From positions 62,001 through 126,000 of the forward strand of contig NZ_JAUZQD010000015.1 in the NCBI RefSeq assembly GCF_030709675.1: DNA of 64,000 bases, in the 5' to 3' direction. Below, piece after piece: positions 8,303-16,436 of the stretch. Below the pieces are notes generated by a model that saw only the letters and a program-made list of their open reading frames with translations, did no database searches and was not told the DNA's origin. Numbering within the stretch: the first letter of the stretch is position 1; every line of letters begins with the position of its first letter. This DNA comes from Symbioplanes lichenis. Lineage in GTDB: Bacteria; Actinomycetota; Actinomycetes; Mycobacteriales; Micromonosporaceae. Made by a program: the position numbers and the translations under genes.

Positions 8303-9847
8303 GTGACCCAGGTCGGCGAAGGCCACGAGACCGCGGCCGACGAGGCCGGGCCGGTCATGACCTTCGGTGCACCCACCGTCGGTGAGATCCTGGCCGAGCG
8401 GTACAGGCTCGAGGAGCACGTCAACAACGACAGTGCCGGTCGGCAGGTCTGGCGGGGCATCGACGTCATCCTCCGGCGGCCCGTCGCGGTCGTGCTGCGC
8501 TATCCGGGCGGCGAGTCCGCGACCGAGATGCTGCAGGCGGCGGTCGACGCGAGCCGCGTGATCCACCCCAGTCTCGTCGGGGTCTACGACGCCATCGACG
8601 AGGGCCAGCGGTCCTACGTCGTGCGCGAGTGGGTCGACGGCGAGGCGCTGCGCGAGGTGATCTCCCGGGAGGGCCCGCTCGAGCCGGGCCGGGCCGTCAC
8701 GATCGCCCACGCCCTGGCCGACGCGCTCACCGCCGTCCACGCCACCGGCATGGTCCACGGCAACGTGCACCCCGGCACGACGCTCATCGGCGACGACGGC
8801 CGCGTGGTGCTGGCCGACGCCCGGGCCGACTCCGCCGACAGCACCGAGTCCGACATCCGCTCGGTCGGCGGCATTCTCTACTACGCGCTGACCGGCACCT
8901 GGCCGCACGCCGAGCTCGGCTCCCGGCCCGCCCTGCCCGACGCCGTCCGCGACGGCAACGGCGAGCTGGTCCCGCCGCGGCAGGCCCGCGCGGGCATCCC
9001 GGCCTACCTCGACGACCTCACCATGGACCTGCTCGACAAGCGGGTCGCGGCCCCCGAGTCCGAGGCGCTCGCCACCGAGCTGTCCCGGCTGACCGAGGCC
9101 GAGGAGGAGTTCGAAGAGGTCGGCCCGCTGCGCTTCACCCAGGGCACCTCGGCCGAGCCGGTCCGCAGCACCCGCAAGATCTTCCTCGGCGTGGCCGCCC
9201 TCGCGGTCATCGCCGTGATCGGCCTGGTCTTCGGCATCCGCGCCATCAGCAACTCCGGCGGCGACGACCCGAGCCAGACCACCCAGGCCGGCACGTCGAC
9301 GGGCGGCGAGGGCACCGGCCAGACCGACCCCGCCACGGGAGCGGCCGAGGCGGCGCCAAAGGCGTTCAAGCTCACCGCCGACATGGTGCGCATCGTCGAT
9401 CCCCCGAAGAGCGACCGGGCCAACACCGGCGACGCGAAATACACGATCGACGACGACTCCGACACCGTGTGGAAGACCCAGGGCTTCAACCAGGCCAACT
9501 TCGGCAACCAGAAGCCGGGCATGGGCGTCCTGATCAACCTCAAGGCGCCGAAGCACGTCACCGATGTCCGCGTGCAGACCTCGGTGCCGGGCGTCACCAT
9601 GGACGTGCGGATCGGCACCAACGATCCGGGCGACAACTGGGACGGCGACAAGAAGATCGTCGACACGTACAAGAAGCTCACCGACGAAGACACCGAGCCG
9701 ACCAACGGGACGAACGAGATCTTCACCGGGTTCGAGCCGGACCAGACCTACCAGTACATCCTGGTCTGGCTGACCAAGCTGCCGGCCGACGACGACGGTC
9801 GCTACCGCGTGAGCGTCGAGAACATCGCCGTCTACGGCACCGACTGA
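8303..9847 (+). CDS. Membrane-anchored pseudokinase with extracellular discoidin-like domain
   Basis: 514 residues. Residues about 35-265 have a Ser/Thr kinase fold but lack catalytic signatures. The usual HRD is HGN (MVHGNVHPGTTL), the DFG position reads ADA, no glycine-rich loop is visible, and the VAIK lysine is absent (AVVLRYPGG). A single transmembrane helix lies near 291-313 (FLGVAALAVIAVIGLVFGI). It is followed by a Thr/Gly linker and a C-terminal beta-sandwich resembling F5/8-type (discoidin) domains. This is the counterpart of the C-terminal half of mycobacterial Rv3910, where the phosphorylated pseudokinase recruits FhaA to control lipid II flipping. The GTG at 8303 follows GGGAGGAC. 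A role in controlling MurJ is inferred from family and location. Confidence 0.85.
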   Translation: MTQVGEGHETAADEAGPVMTFGAPTVGEILAERYRLEEHVNNDSAGRQVWRGIDVILRRPVAVVLRYPGGESATEMLQAAVDASRVIHPSLVGVYDAIDEGQRSYVVREWVDGEALREVISREGPLEPGRAVTIAHALADALTAVHATGMVHGNVHPGTTLIGDDGRVVLADARADSADSTESDIRSVGGILYYALTGTWPHAELGSRPALPDAVRDGNGELVPPRQARAGIPAYLDDLTMDLLDKRVAAPESEALATELSRLTEAEEEFEEVGPLRFTQGTSAEPVRSTRKIFLGVAALAVIAVIGLVFGIRAISNSGGDDPSQTTQAGTSTGGEGTGQTDPATGAAEAAPKAFKLTADMVRIVDPPKSDRANTGDAKYTIDDDSDTVWKTQGFNQANFGNQKPGMGVLINLKAPKHVTDVRVQTSVPGVTMDVRIGTNDPGDNWDGDKKIVDTYKKLTDEDTEPTNGTNEIFTGFEPDQTYQYILVWLTKLPADDDGRYRVSVENIAVYGTD

Positions 9848-9854
9848 CCACCGC

Positions 9855-9888
9855 CGGCCGGACCGCCCCGCGTGAGGCGATCCGGCCG
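9855..9888 (+). terminator. Possible stem-loop after the pseudokinase gene
   Basis: CGGCCGGA and TCCGGCCG form an 8-bp stem enclosing a smaller CCGCC/GGCG pair. No T-tract follows, so termination is only suggested. Confidence 0.4.
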
Positions 9889-9919
9889 ACCCGTGCCGGC
9901 AGCCTCCGAGGGCGCCTAG

Positions 9920-10120
9920 CACGGGCGTTGATATCAGGCGTACATGCCGGCCTCGAACCGAGGTGCCGTAGCCACCGGTCCAGTCGATCTCCAGACGATA
10001 GGTCGTTCCGTCCGCGACATTGCTGGCGACGACGAACGGTCCGTAGCTCGATGTCTCTCGGAGTGAGGCTTTAAATCCTCTCTGTAATCGCATACGTTGC
10101 AGACGCGCATGGGCACCACT
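9920..10120 (-). pseudogene. Lower-GC segment with a possible degraded coding remnant
   Basis: Between the pseudokinase and sigma genes the base composition falls clearly below the neighbouring DNA. The minus strand reads as plausible protein, for example SSYGPFVVASNVADGTTYRL followed by EIDWTGGYG, ahead of no recognisable start or stop. This could be a fragment of an inserted secreted or carbohydrate-binding protein. It could equally be untranslated leader of the sigma gene. I do not recognise the family. Confidence 0.25.
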
Positions 10121-10153
10121 ACTCAAGGTGCCGTCGTCGGCTAGATTGCTGAC

Positions 10154-10885
10154 GTGTCCACCCGTAGCGAGCACAGCGGCACGGAGCATTCCGGCCCGAG
10201 CGACGCCGAGCTGCTGCGGGCCCATGTCGAGGGCGATCCGGTGGCCTTCGCCGAGCTGGTCCGGCGGCATCGCGACCGGCTGTGGGCGGTGGCCCTGCGG
10301 ACGATCGGCGACCGCGAGGAGGCGGCCGACGCGGTGCAGGACGCGCTGTTGTCCGCCCATCGGGCCGCCGCTCGATTCCGCGGCGACTCGGCGGTCACCA
10401 CCTGGCTGCACCGGATCGTGGTCAACTCGTGCCTCGACCGCATCCGCCGGCGGCAGGCCCATCCGACGGTTCCGCTGCCGGACGGCCGGTCCACCGACGA
10501 CGGCGGAGTGGGGACGGGCCCCGAGCCGGTCGCGCCCGCGCATGATCATGACACCGCGCTCGTCGTCCGGGCGGCGCTGGCCGAGCTGCCCGCCGAGCAG
10601 CGGGCGGCCCTCGTGCTCGTCGACGTCCAGGGGTACGCGGTCGCGGAGGCGGCGGAGATCCTCGGAGTCGCCGAGGGCACGATCAAGAGCCGCTGCGCGC
10701 GGGGCCGGGCACGGATGGCGCTCGCGCTCCAGCACTTGAAGACCGGGTCGGACATCGTTGGAGATACACGTCACGATGGGAACCGGGGCGACCGCCGGAG
10801 CGTCTCACCGAGGTCCGCCGCGTCGGTGACGTCGCGGACGGCCGGGCCCGGGACAGGTCCGGACGGCAGAGAGGATCGGTCGTGA
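10154..10885 (+). CDS. sigM: ECF RNA polymerase sigma factor, SigM-like
   Basis: A 243-residue extracytoplasmic-function sigma factor. Region 2 spans about residues 33-95 (PVAFAELVRRHRDRLWAVAL ... DAVQDALLSAHRAAARFRGD). Region 4 spans about 135-190 (LAELPAEQRAALVLVDVQGY ... GVAEGTIKSRCARGRARMA). A basic, Ser/Arg-rich 45-residue tail extends beyond region 4. The GTG at 10154 is preceded by TAGATT seven bases upstream and has no ribosome binding site, so a leaderless transcript is possible. The stop overlaps the start of the anti-sigma gene. Order murJ-pseudokinase-sigma-anti-sigma-trxB-trxA-cwlM equals the mycobacterial sigM block. Confidence 0.88.
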   Translation: MSTRSEHSGTEHSGPSDAELLRAHVEGDPVAFAELVRRHRDRLWAVALRTIGDREEAADAVQDALLSAHRAAARFRGDSAVTTWLHRIVVNSCLDRIRRRQAHPTVPLPDGRSTDDGGVGTGPEPVAPAHDHDTALVVRAALAELPAEQRAALVLVDVQGYAVAEAAEILGVAEGTIKSRCARGRARMALALQHLKTGSDIVGDTRHDGNRGDRRSVSPRSAASVTSRTAGPGTGPDGREDRS

Positions 10886-11859
10886 CCGGGGCAGAGTTCA
10901 GCGAGGTCGACTTCGACCGGCTGGCCGACTATGTCGGCGGCGCGCTGGACGGCACGCCCGAGGAGGCCGTCGTCGAGCGCCTGGTGGCTGCCGATCCAGC
11001 CTGGCAGGAGGCGTACGCACAGCTGACCGCCGCCACGGCCGGCGTCACGATGTCACTGCGGTCGTGGGGCGCCGAGCCCGCGCCGATGCCCGAGGACGTG
11101 GTGGCGCGGCTGGACGCGGCTCTTTCTTCCTCCGGCGACTCGCTTCCCGGCTCGGCTTCTGCTGACTCGGTCGGCGCCGGGGCGGATCCGGGCGGAGCGG
11201 GGGCTGCGCCGGGCGACGCCGGGACGGGGGCTGCGCCGGAGCGGCACCTGGTGGCCGTACCGGATGGGGAAGAGCGACCCACGACGGCCCGGAAGCGGGC
11301 CCGGCGGTTGCGGTGGGCCGCGCCGATCGGAGTGGCCGCCGCGGTGATCGCGTTCCTGGGAGTCGGCGTCGACCGGTTCACGACGTCCGGCGCCGCGGAC
11401 GACTCGGGCGAGGCCCCGGTCGCCGGCGCGGCCGAGGGGCTGTCGGCGGCGATTCCGCAGATGGTGGAGTCCGGCGTCGACTACTCGGAGCAGACCCTGG
11501 CCGCCACCGGCTCTCTCCCGCAGACCCTGGCGAGTTCCGGCTCCTCGCCGCAGATCATGGCGGCGCCGGGGGAGGAGTCGGTGCGCTCGTCGAAGGCGCT
11601 GCCGGACGCCGGGGCGACGGAGGCCCTCGATCGGTTGCGGGTGCGGGATGCCCTGCTGGCGTGTCTGGAGGTCATTGCGCAAGAGAACGGCGGCGGGCCG
11701 ATCAGCGCGCAGACGGCCGACTTCGCGCGCTATGCCGGGGCGCCGGCCGTGATCGTGCACTTCACCGCGGCCAACGGGAGCTGGGCCTGGGCCGTCGGAC
11801 CGGAGTGCGGATCGCCCGGCTCCGGCTCCGGCAAGCTCGCATCCGTCCGGGTAGGCTGA
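10882..11859 (+). CDS. Membrane-bound anti-sigma factor paired with the SigM-like factor
   Basis: A 325-residue single-pass protein. The N-terminal about 90 residues (FDRLADYVGGALDGTPEEAV ...) resemble an anti-sigma domain but lack the HxxxCxxC zinc motif. An Ala/Gly/Pro-rich linker follows. A transmembrane helix near 155-172 (RWAAPIGVAAAVIAFLGVGV) leads to an extracytoplasmic Ser/Gly-rich domain with two cysteines near its end. The GTG start overlaps the sigma stop (GTGA), indicating coupled translation. By position it corresponds to RsmA (Rv3912). It is expected to hold the sigma factor at the membrane until an envelope signal is sensed. Confidence 0.8.
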   Translation: MTGAEFSEVDFDRLADYVGGALDGTPEEAVVERLVAADPAWQEAYAQLTAATAGVTMSLRSWGAEPAPMPEDVVARLDAALSSSGDSLPGSASADSVGAGADPGGAGAAPGDAGTGAAPERHLVAVPDGEERPTTARKRARRLRWAAPIGVAAAVIAFLGVGVDRFTTSGAADDSGEAPVAGAAEGLSAAIPQMVESGVDYSEQTLAATGSLPQTLASSGSSPQIMAAPGEESVRSSKALPDAGATEALDRLRVRDALLACLEVIAQENGGGPISAQTADFARYAGAPAVIVHFTAANGSWAWAVGPECGSPGSGSGKLASVRVG

Positions 11860-11920
11860 CCGGATACCCGCGCGCCGTGAGGCGGCCCACTATGCCGCGT
11901 CCCACATGCCGCGTCGCGGG

Positions 11921-11947
11921 GGAACATTGCTTGCCTACCATGACGTT
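11921..11947 (+). promoter_or_regulatory. SigR/SigH-type ECF promoter upstream of trxB
   Basis: GGAACA at 11921-11926 and GTT at 11945-11947 are separated by exactly 18 bases. This matches the thiol-stress sigma consensus (GGAA(C/T)A-N18-GTT) known from Streptomyces SigR and mycobacterial SigH. It lies 52 bases before the trxB start. The adjacent SigM-like factor is an alternative reader. Confidence 0.7.
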
Positions 11948-11998
11948 CTAGCGTGCGATGTCGCCGGAAGTCGGCGAGACCAGACTGAGGAGTCGGCA

Positions 11999-12958
11999 GT
12001 GGACGAGGTCCGCAACCTGATCATCATCGGCTCGGGGCCGTCCGGTTACACCGCGGCGCTCTACGCGGCCCGGGCCAACCTGAAGCCGCTGGTCATCGAG
12101 GGTGTGCAGTCCGGTGGCGCGCTGATGACCACCACCGAGGTGGAGAACTTCCCGGGTCACCCCGACGGGATCATGGGCCCCGAGCTCATGGACAACATGC
12201 GCAAGCAGGCCGAGAAGTTCGGCGCCGAGTTCATCACCGACGACGTGACGCGCGTCGAGCTGACCGACAAGCCGACCGCCGCCGGCACCGAGGGCCTCAA
12301 GACGGTCTGGGTCGGTGAGAAGGAATACTTCGCCCGCGCGGTCATCCTCTCCACGGGCTCCGCGTGGCGGCCGCTGGGCGTGCCCGGCGAGCAGGAGCTG
12401 CTCGGCCACGGTGTCTCGTCCTGTGCGACCTGTGACGGCTTCTTCTTCCGCAACCACAACATCATCGTGGTGGGCGGCGGCGACTCCGCGATGGAGGAGG
12501 CCACCTTCCTGACCCGCTTCGCCGAGACGGTGACGATCGTGCACCGCCGCGACTCGTTCCGGGCGAGCAAGGTCATGCAGCTCCGCGCGCTCAACAACCC
12601 GAAGATCAAGGTCGAGTGGAACTCCACGGTCGACGAGATCCTCGGCGACGACGGCAAGGTCGTCGGCGCCCGCCTCAGGAACGTCGAGACCGGCGAGACC
12701 AAGGTCCTCGACGTCACCGGCGTCTTCGTCGCGATCGGCCACGACCCGCGCAGCGAGCTGTTCAAGGGTCAGGTCGAGCTCGACGACGAGGGCTACGTCA
12801 AGGTCGACGCCCCGAGCACCCGCACCAACATCCCCGGCGTATTCGCCGCCGGCGACCTGGTGGACCACACCTACCGTCAGGCGATCACGGCCTCCGGCAC
12901 CGGCTGTGCCGCCGCGCTGGACGCCGAGCGGTTCATCGCCTCGTTCATCGAGCTGTAA
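11999..12958 (+). CDS. trxB: Thioredoxin-disulfide reductase
   Basis: An NADPH-dependent flavoprotein that reduces thioredoxin. The 319 residues contain the FAD loop GSGPSGYTAALYAA (11-24), the redox motif CATC (Cys142, Cys145), the NADPH-binding GGGDSAMEEA and the C-terminal FAD motif FAAGDLVD. The GTG at 11999 is chosen because the conserved N terminus begins there and GAGGAG lies upstream. The frame remains open further upstream across the promoter. It is followed 91 bases later by trxA, forming a trxBA operon under a probable SigR-type promoter. Confidence 0.95.
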   Translation: MDEVRNLIIIGSGPSGYTAALYAARANLKPLVIEGVQSGGALMTTTEVENFPGHPDGIMGPELMDNMRKQAEKFGAEFITDDVTRVELTDKPTAAGTEGLKTVWVGEKEYFARAVILSTGSAWRPLGVPGEQELLGHGVSSCATCDGFFFRNHNIIVVGGGDSAMEEATFLTRFAETVTIVHRRDSFRASKVMQLRALNNPKIKVEWNSTVDEILGDDGKVVGARLRNVETGETKVLDVTGVFVAIGHDPRSELFKGQVELDDEGYVKVDAPSTRTNIPGVFAAGDLVDHTYRQAITASGTGCAAALDAERFIASFIEL

Positions 12959-13049
12959 GTAGCGTCACCCGGTCGCCCGCGAGCGGCCGGGTAACCACAC
13001 CCCATCAGGCTTCGGAAACACCAGGCAGAGCAGTAACCAGGAGGTTCCA

Positions 13050-13373
13050 GTGGGAGCAAATCAGGCCGTCACCGACGCCACGTTCACGAGTGACGTGCTG
13101 CAGTCCGACAAGGTCGTCCTTGTCGACTTCTGGGCCGAATGGTGCGCGCCATGCAAGAAGGTCGACCCGCTCCTGCAGGAGATCGCCGCCGAGATGGGCG
13201 ACAAGGTCAAGATTGTGAAGCTCAACATCGACGAGAACCCGGAGACGGCCCGCGCCTACCGCGTGATGTCGGTTCCGACGCTGACCCTCTTCAAGGGCGG
13301 CGAGCCGGTCAACTCGGTCGCCGGGGCGAAGCCCAAGGGCGCGCTGGTCAACTTCATCGAGTCGGCGCTCTGA
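13050..13373 (+). CDS. trxA: Thioredoxin
   Basis: A 107-residue cytosolic disulfide reductase with the usual thioredoxin length. The active site is WCAPC (Cys32, Cys35), where Ala replaces the more usual Gly. The cis-proline loop is VMSVPTLTLF. AGGAGGT precedes the GTG start by seven bases. It is the partner of the upstream trxB product. A strong terminator follows. Confidence 0.95.
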   Translation: MGANQAVTDATFTSDVLQSDKVVLVDFWAEWCAPCKKVDPLLQEIAAEMGDKVKIVKLNIDENPETARAYRVMSVPTLTLFKGGEPVNSVAGAKPKGALVNFIESAL

Positions 13374-13714
13374 CTCCAGTTCCGCGTGACGCCTCGCATC
13401 CGGTTCGGGTGCGGGGCGTTGCTTTTTCCGTACGGCGTCGGTCTGCGCGTCTTCTTCCGCACGCGGCGGCCCGGCGGCAGCTCTTCGGGCGACGTGATCA
13501 TGGGCCGTACGACCGCTGCCGGAAGCTCGCCCGCCCGGCATACCGTCTTGAGCGACGCCTTTCACTTCGCTCCGTGAGGGCACTGTGCCCTCGCGTTACT
13601 CGATCGTGATTCGACGCACGGAGCGGGCATCGATGCCGGGCCGTGCCGGGTACCACGGAGTAGGCTCCGGAAGTTGCCCTCCTGCCATCCCCCCGAGTTG
13701 TTAGGGAGCCGCAC
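13374..13714. other. Intergenic region between trxA and cwlM
   Basis: No gene seen. It holds the trxA terminator, a 7-bp inverted repeat GAGGGCA-CTG-TGCCCTC at 13576-13592, and presumably the cwlM promoter. Confidence 0.5.
13391..13428 (+). terminator. Rho-independent terminator of trxBA
   Basis: CGCCTCGCATCC pairs with GGGTGCGGGGCG over loop GGTTC, a 12-bp stem with two G-U pairs. It is followed by TTGCTTTTT. Confidence 0.88.
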
Positions 13715-14866
13715 GTGCGCTCGATCCGACGTGGAGACACCGGTCCGGCCGTCGAGGAGATCCGGTCGATCCTGGTGACTCTGGAGTTGCTGGAGACCGG
13801 GGGCCCCGAGTTCGACGACGCCACGGAAACCGCCGTGCGCGCCTTCCAGCAGAGCCGCGGTCTCGGCGTGGACGGCATCGTCGGCACCGAGACCTGGGCC
13901 ACCCTCGACGGTGCCCGGTGGAAGCTCGGCGCGCGCACGCTGTTCCACTCGGTGCCCACGTTCCTGGTCGGTGAGGACGTGCGTGCCCTCCAGGAGCGCC
14001 TGCTCGAGATGGGCTTCGACACCGGCCGGGCCGACGGGATCTACGGGCCCCGCACCGCCCGGGCCGTCGCCCAGTTCCAGCGCGAGGTCGGCCTCACCCC
14101 CGACGGCTCGTGCGGCCCGCAGACCCTCAAGGCGCTGCGCCGGCTCGGCCGCAAGGTCGTCGGCGGCCGTCCGAACTGGCTGCGTGAGGCCGAGGCGTTC
14201 CGCCAGTCCGGCTCCAGCCTGGTCGGCAAGACGATCGTCATCGATCCCGGCCACGGCGGCGCGGAGGACCTGGGTGTCGTCGTGCCGGACGGGCAGCTCC
14301 GCTGGACCGAGGCCGACCTGGTCTTCGACATCGCCACCCGGCTCGAGGGCCGTCTCGCCGCCGCGGGCATGCGCGTCCACCTGACCCGCGGCCCGGCGCC
14401 CGCCCAGCCCATGACCGGCCAGGAGCGGGCAGCCCTCGCCAACAGTCTCGGCGCCGACCTGCTCATCTCGCTGCACCTCGACGGCAACGACCACGCGGCC
14501 GCCGAGGGCGTGGCGACCTATCACTACGGCACCGGCAACGGCGCCACCTCCACGGTGGGGGAGCGCCTGGCCAACCTCGTGCAACGCGAGGTCGTCGTCC
14601 GCACCGGCATGCAGGACTGCCGCATTCACGCCAAGACGTGGGAGCTGCTCCGCCTCACCCGGATGCCGGCCGTCCGGGTCGACCTCGGCTATCTGACCTC
14701 GCCGACGGACCGCGAGCGCCTGATCGACCCGGCGTTCCGCGAGCAGATCGTCGAGGCCGTGCTCGCCGCGGTCCAGCGCATGTACTACCCCGTCGAGGCC
14801 GACGTCCCGACCGGCTCGATCGACGTCCGCCAGCTGCGGCTCGCACTGGCCTCGCGCAACAGCTGA
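13715..14866 (+). CDS. cwlM: CwlM-like N-acetylmuramoyl-L-alanine amidase fold protein
   Basis: 383 residues with no signal peptide. Two peptidoglycan-binding_1 domains lie at about 2-70 and 80-150 (VRAFQQSRGLGVDGIVGTET and ARAVAQFQREVGLTPDG). An Amidase_3 domain lies at about 168-365 (TIVIDPGHGG, LLISLHLDGND). In mycobacteria the cytoplasmic orthologue CwlM, when phosphorylated by PknB, activates MurA and interacts with MurJ/FhaA rather than cutting the wall. The lack of an export signal fits a regulatory role. The His/Glu residues of the amidase zinc site are partly visible (DPGHGG, SLHLDGN). GTG start with AGGGAG upstream. Confidence 0.9.
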   Translation: MRSIRRGDTGPAVEEIRSILVTLELLETGGPEFDDATETAVRAFQQSRGLGVDGIVGTETWATLDGARWKLGARTLFHSVPTFLVGEDVRALQERLLEMGFDTGRADGIYGPRTARAVAQFQREVGLTPDGSCGPQTLKALRRLGRKVVGGRPNWLREAEAFRQSGSSLVGKTIVIDPGHGGAEDLGVVVPDGQLRWTEADLVFDIATRLEGRLAAAGMRVHLTRGPAPAQPMTGQERAALANSLGADLLISLHLDGNDHAAAEGVATYHYGTGNGATSTVGERLANLVQREVVVRTGMQDCRIHAKTWELLRLTRMPAVRVDLGYLTSPTDRERLIDPAFREQIVEAVLAAVQRMYYPVEADVPTGSIDVRQLRLALASRNS

Positions 14867-14882
14867 TCCCGTACGCCCACCG

Positions 14883-14914
14883 CGGCCGGCCATGCGAGTC
14901 ATGGCCGGCCGTTT
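14883..14914 (+). terminator. Terminator after cwlM
   Basis: CGGCCGGCCATG and CATGGCCGGCCG form a perfect 12-bp stem with loop CGAGT, followed by TTT. Confidence 0.85.
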
Positions 14915-15054
14915 CCGTGTCGCCGCGCGCACGGAGTCGGCGCACTGAGCGCCACGCGCGTGATGAGGTCGGCGCGTCCCAGCGGCCCGGCGCGACGGGA
15001 GGTGCCGCACCAACCGTCAGCGCGATGCGGCGCGAATGGACAGGGGCCTCGGCG

Positions 15055-15369
15055 TCAGTGGAAGAACTTGAGGCCCACGACGCCACTCACTACGAGCAAC
15101 AGGCACAGGACGCGCGGCAGGCTGGCGGACTCGCCGAGGGCCAGCATGCCGACCAGTGCCGTGCCGACCGCGCCGATGCCGACCCAGACGGCGTAGCCGG
15201 TGCCCACGGGGATGCTGCGCATCGCGTAACCGAGGCCGGCCATGCTGAGCACCAGGGCGACGCCGAAGACGGCGGTGGGGAGCGGGCGGGAGAACCCCGA
15301 GCTCCGGTCGAGCGCGATCGCCCAGACGGTCTCGAGCATCCCGGAAACGATGAGAACGAGCCATGCCAT
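15055..15369 (-). CDS. sugE: SugE/Gdx-type small multidrug resistance protein, guanidinium exporter
   Basis: A 104-residue, four-helix inner-membrane protein of the SMR family. The first helix carries the essential glutamate (LIVSGMLETVWAIALDRSSG). The motifs SIPVGTGYAVWVGIGAVGTA and LGESASLPR are characteristic of the SugE/Gdx subgroup, which exchanges guanidinium for protons, rather than EmrE. The ATG at 15369 has GGGAGG eight bases upstream. A guanidine-III riboswitch directly precedes the ribosome binding site, which independently supports the substrate. Confidence 0.93.
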   Translation of the reverse strand: MAWLVLIVSGMLETVWAIALDRSSGFSRPLPTAVFGVALVLSMAGLGYAMRSIPVGTGYAVWVGIGAVGTALVGMLALGESASLPRVLCLLLVVSGVVGLKFFH

Positions 15370-15394
15370 GACAGACGCCTCCCTCAGCGGGGCG

Positions 15395-15434
15395 GTCGTC
15401 TTGTCAGGCCGGGTACGACACGCAACTCGTCCGG
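15395..15434 (-). ncRNA. Guanidine-III riboswitch (ykkC-III class)
   Basis: Read on the minus strand, the segment contains CCGGACGAG, then GTCGTACCCGG, then GACAAGACGAC. These match the conserved blocks of guanidine-III aptamers (CCGGACGAG, CCGUACCCGG, GACAAGACGGC in the Thermobifida RNA, from memory). The GTCGT/ACGAC pairing replaces GCCGU/ACGGC, which is a compensatory change. The GGGAGG of sugE begins about 10 bases downstream, so control of translation initiation is likely. Confidence 0.85.
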
Positions 15435-15526
15435 GGCAGCCACAGCGCGGCGCCATCTCCAAGGCTAGCCCTCCGGCGGCCGATGGCCACCCCGAGTTGC
15501 CGAAGTCACCACGGGGCCCCCGCCGC

Positions 15527-16192
15527 TCAGCTCGGCGTCGACGTGGTCGCCGGGGCCGGCCGGACCGGGCGCAGCAGCGTCTCCGGGCTCATCGAGCCGA
15601 GCAGCTTCTCCAGCGCGTACTCGACGTCCGACTTCCAGGACAGCGCCGTGCGCAGCTCGAGCCGCAGCCGGGGGTAGCGCGGATGCGGCCGGACCGTCTT
15701 GAAGCCGACCGACAGGAAGAAGTCGACCGGGGCGACGCAGCCCTCCTCGCCCTCGCTCGCCTCGCCGAACTTCTGGTCGCCGAAGGCCTCGATCGCCTTG
15801 ATGCCGCGCTTGGTGAGATCGCGGGCGACGCCCTGGACGAGCATGCGGCCGATGCCCCCGCCGGCGAAGGCCGGGACGACATGGGCGATCATCAGCAGCG
15901 CGGCGTCGGCGCTGACGGGGGAGGTGGGGAAGGCCATCGACCTCGGCACGTACGCGGGCGGGGCGAACATCACAAACCCGGCCGGCATGCCGTCGACGTA
16001 GGCCAGCTTGCCGCACGAGCCCCACTCGAGCAGCGTCTGGGAAACCCACGCCTCCTTCTCGAGGCCGGGGTCGCCGCTGGCGCAGGCGCGCTCGGCGGAC
16101 ACCGGATCCAGCTCCCAGTAGACGCAGCCCCGGCACGGCCGGGGGAGGTCCTCGAGGGTGTCGAGGGTCAGATTGACCAGGCGTCGCGACAT
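15527..16192 (-). CDS. GNAT family N-acetyltransferase
   Basis: 221 residues with an acetyl-CoA-binding fold. The pyrophosphate-binding loop is in VPAFAGGGIGRMLVQGVARD (near 107-126). The N terminus contains a CRGC pair within PRPCRGCVYWELD, a feature of a GNAT subgroup with a short Cys-rich motif. The C-terminal about 30 residues are Pro/Thr-rich. The substrate is not predictable. In many actinomycetes an acetyltransferase lies close to the parAB side of the origin. It is transcribed toward the riboswitch-controlled sugE gene on the same strand, about 90 bases apart. Confidence 0.85.
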   Translation of the reverse strand: MSRRLVNLTLDTLEDLPRPCRGCVYWELDPVSAERACASGDPGLEKEAWVSQTLLEWGSCGKLAYVDGMPAGFVMFAPPAYVPRSMAFPTSPVSADAALLMIAHVVPAFAGGGIGRMLVQGVARDLTKRGIKAIEAFGDQKFGEASEGEEGCVAPVDFFLSVGFKTVRPHPRYPRLRLELRTALSWKSDVEYALEKLLGSMSPETLLRPVRPAPATTSTPS

Positions 16193-16296
16193 CGCGGGTC
16201 CCCAGGATCTCGGTGAGCTGTCGAAATGTGCCGAAGGGGAATCCTACGCGCTTCGAGGGCCACGGGCACGGGATTGGCACTCTGGCGGGGGGCGTT

Positions 16297-16336
16297 GCCT
16301 TCAAACCTGTTCGGGTGGTGGGCGGGGCGGTTGGAT
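16297..16336 (-). repeat. Diverged inverse copy of the ino1-downstream repeat
   Basis: The minus strand reads ATCCAACCGCCCCGCC, then ACCACCCGAACAGGTTTGAAGGC. This differs from the 2936-2979 copy at a few bases plus a one- to two-base length change. It lies in the spacer upstream of the aminotransferase gene. Confidence 0.7.
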
Positions 16337-16436
16337 GGGTGTCCCGCTCGGTGAACAACCCGCCCGATTGCATAAGTCTGACGTCTACCCTGGGTCGGAG
16401 ATGGTGTCCCTTCCATGTTTGCCGAGGTGAAGCCGC

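Noticed and set aside
5795..10774. Giant minus-strand open frame across murJ and the pseudokinase
   Set aside because: It is antisense to well-supported genes; absence of stops is expected at this GC content. Only the short lower-GC part is kept as a tentative remnant.
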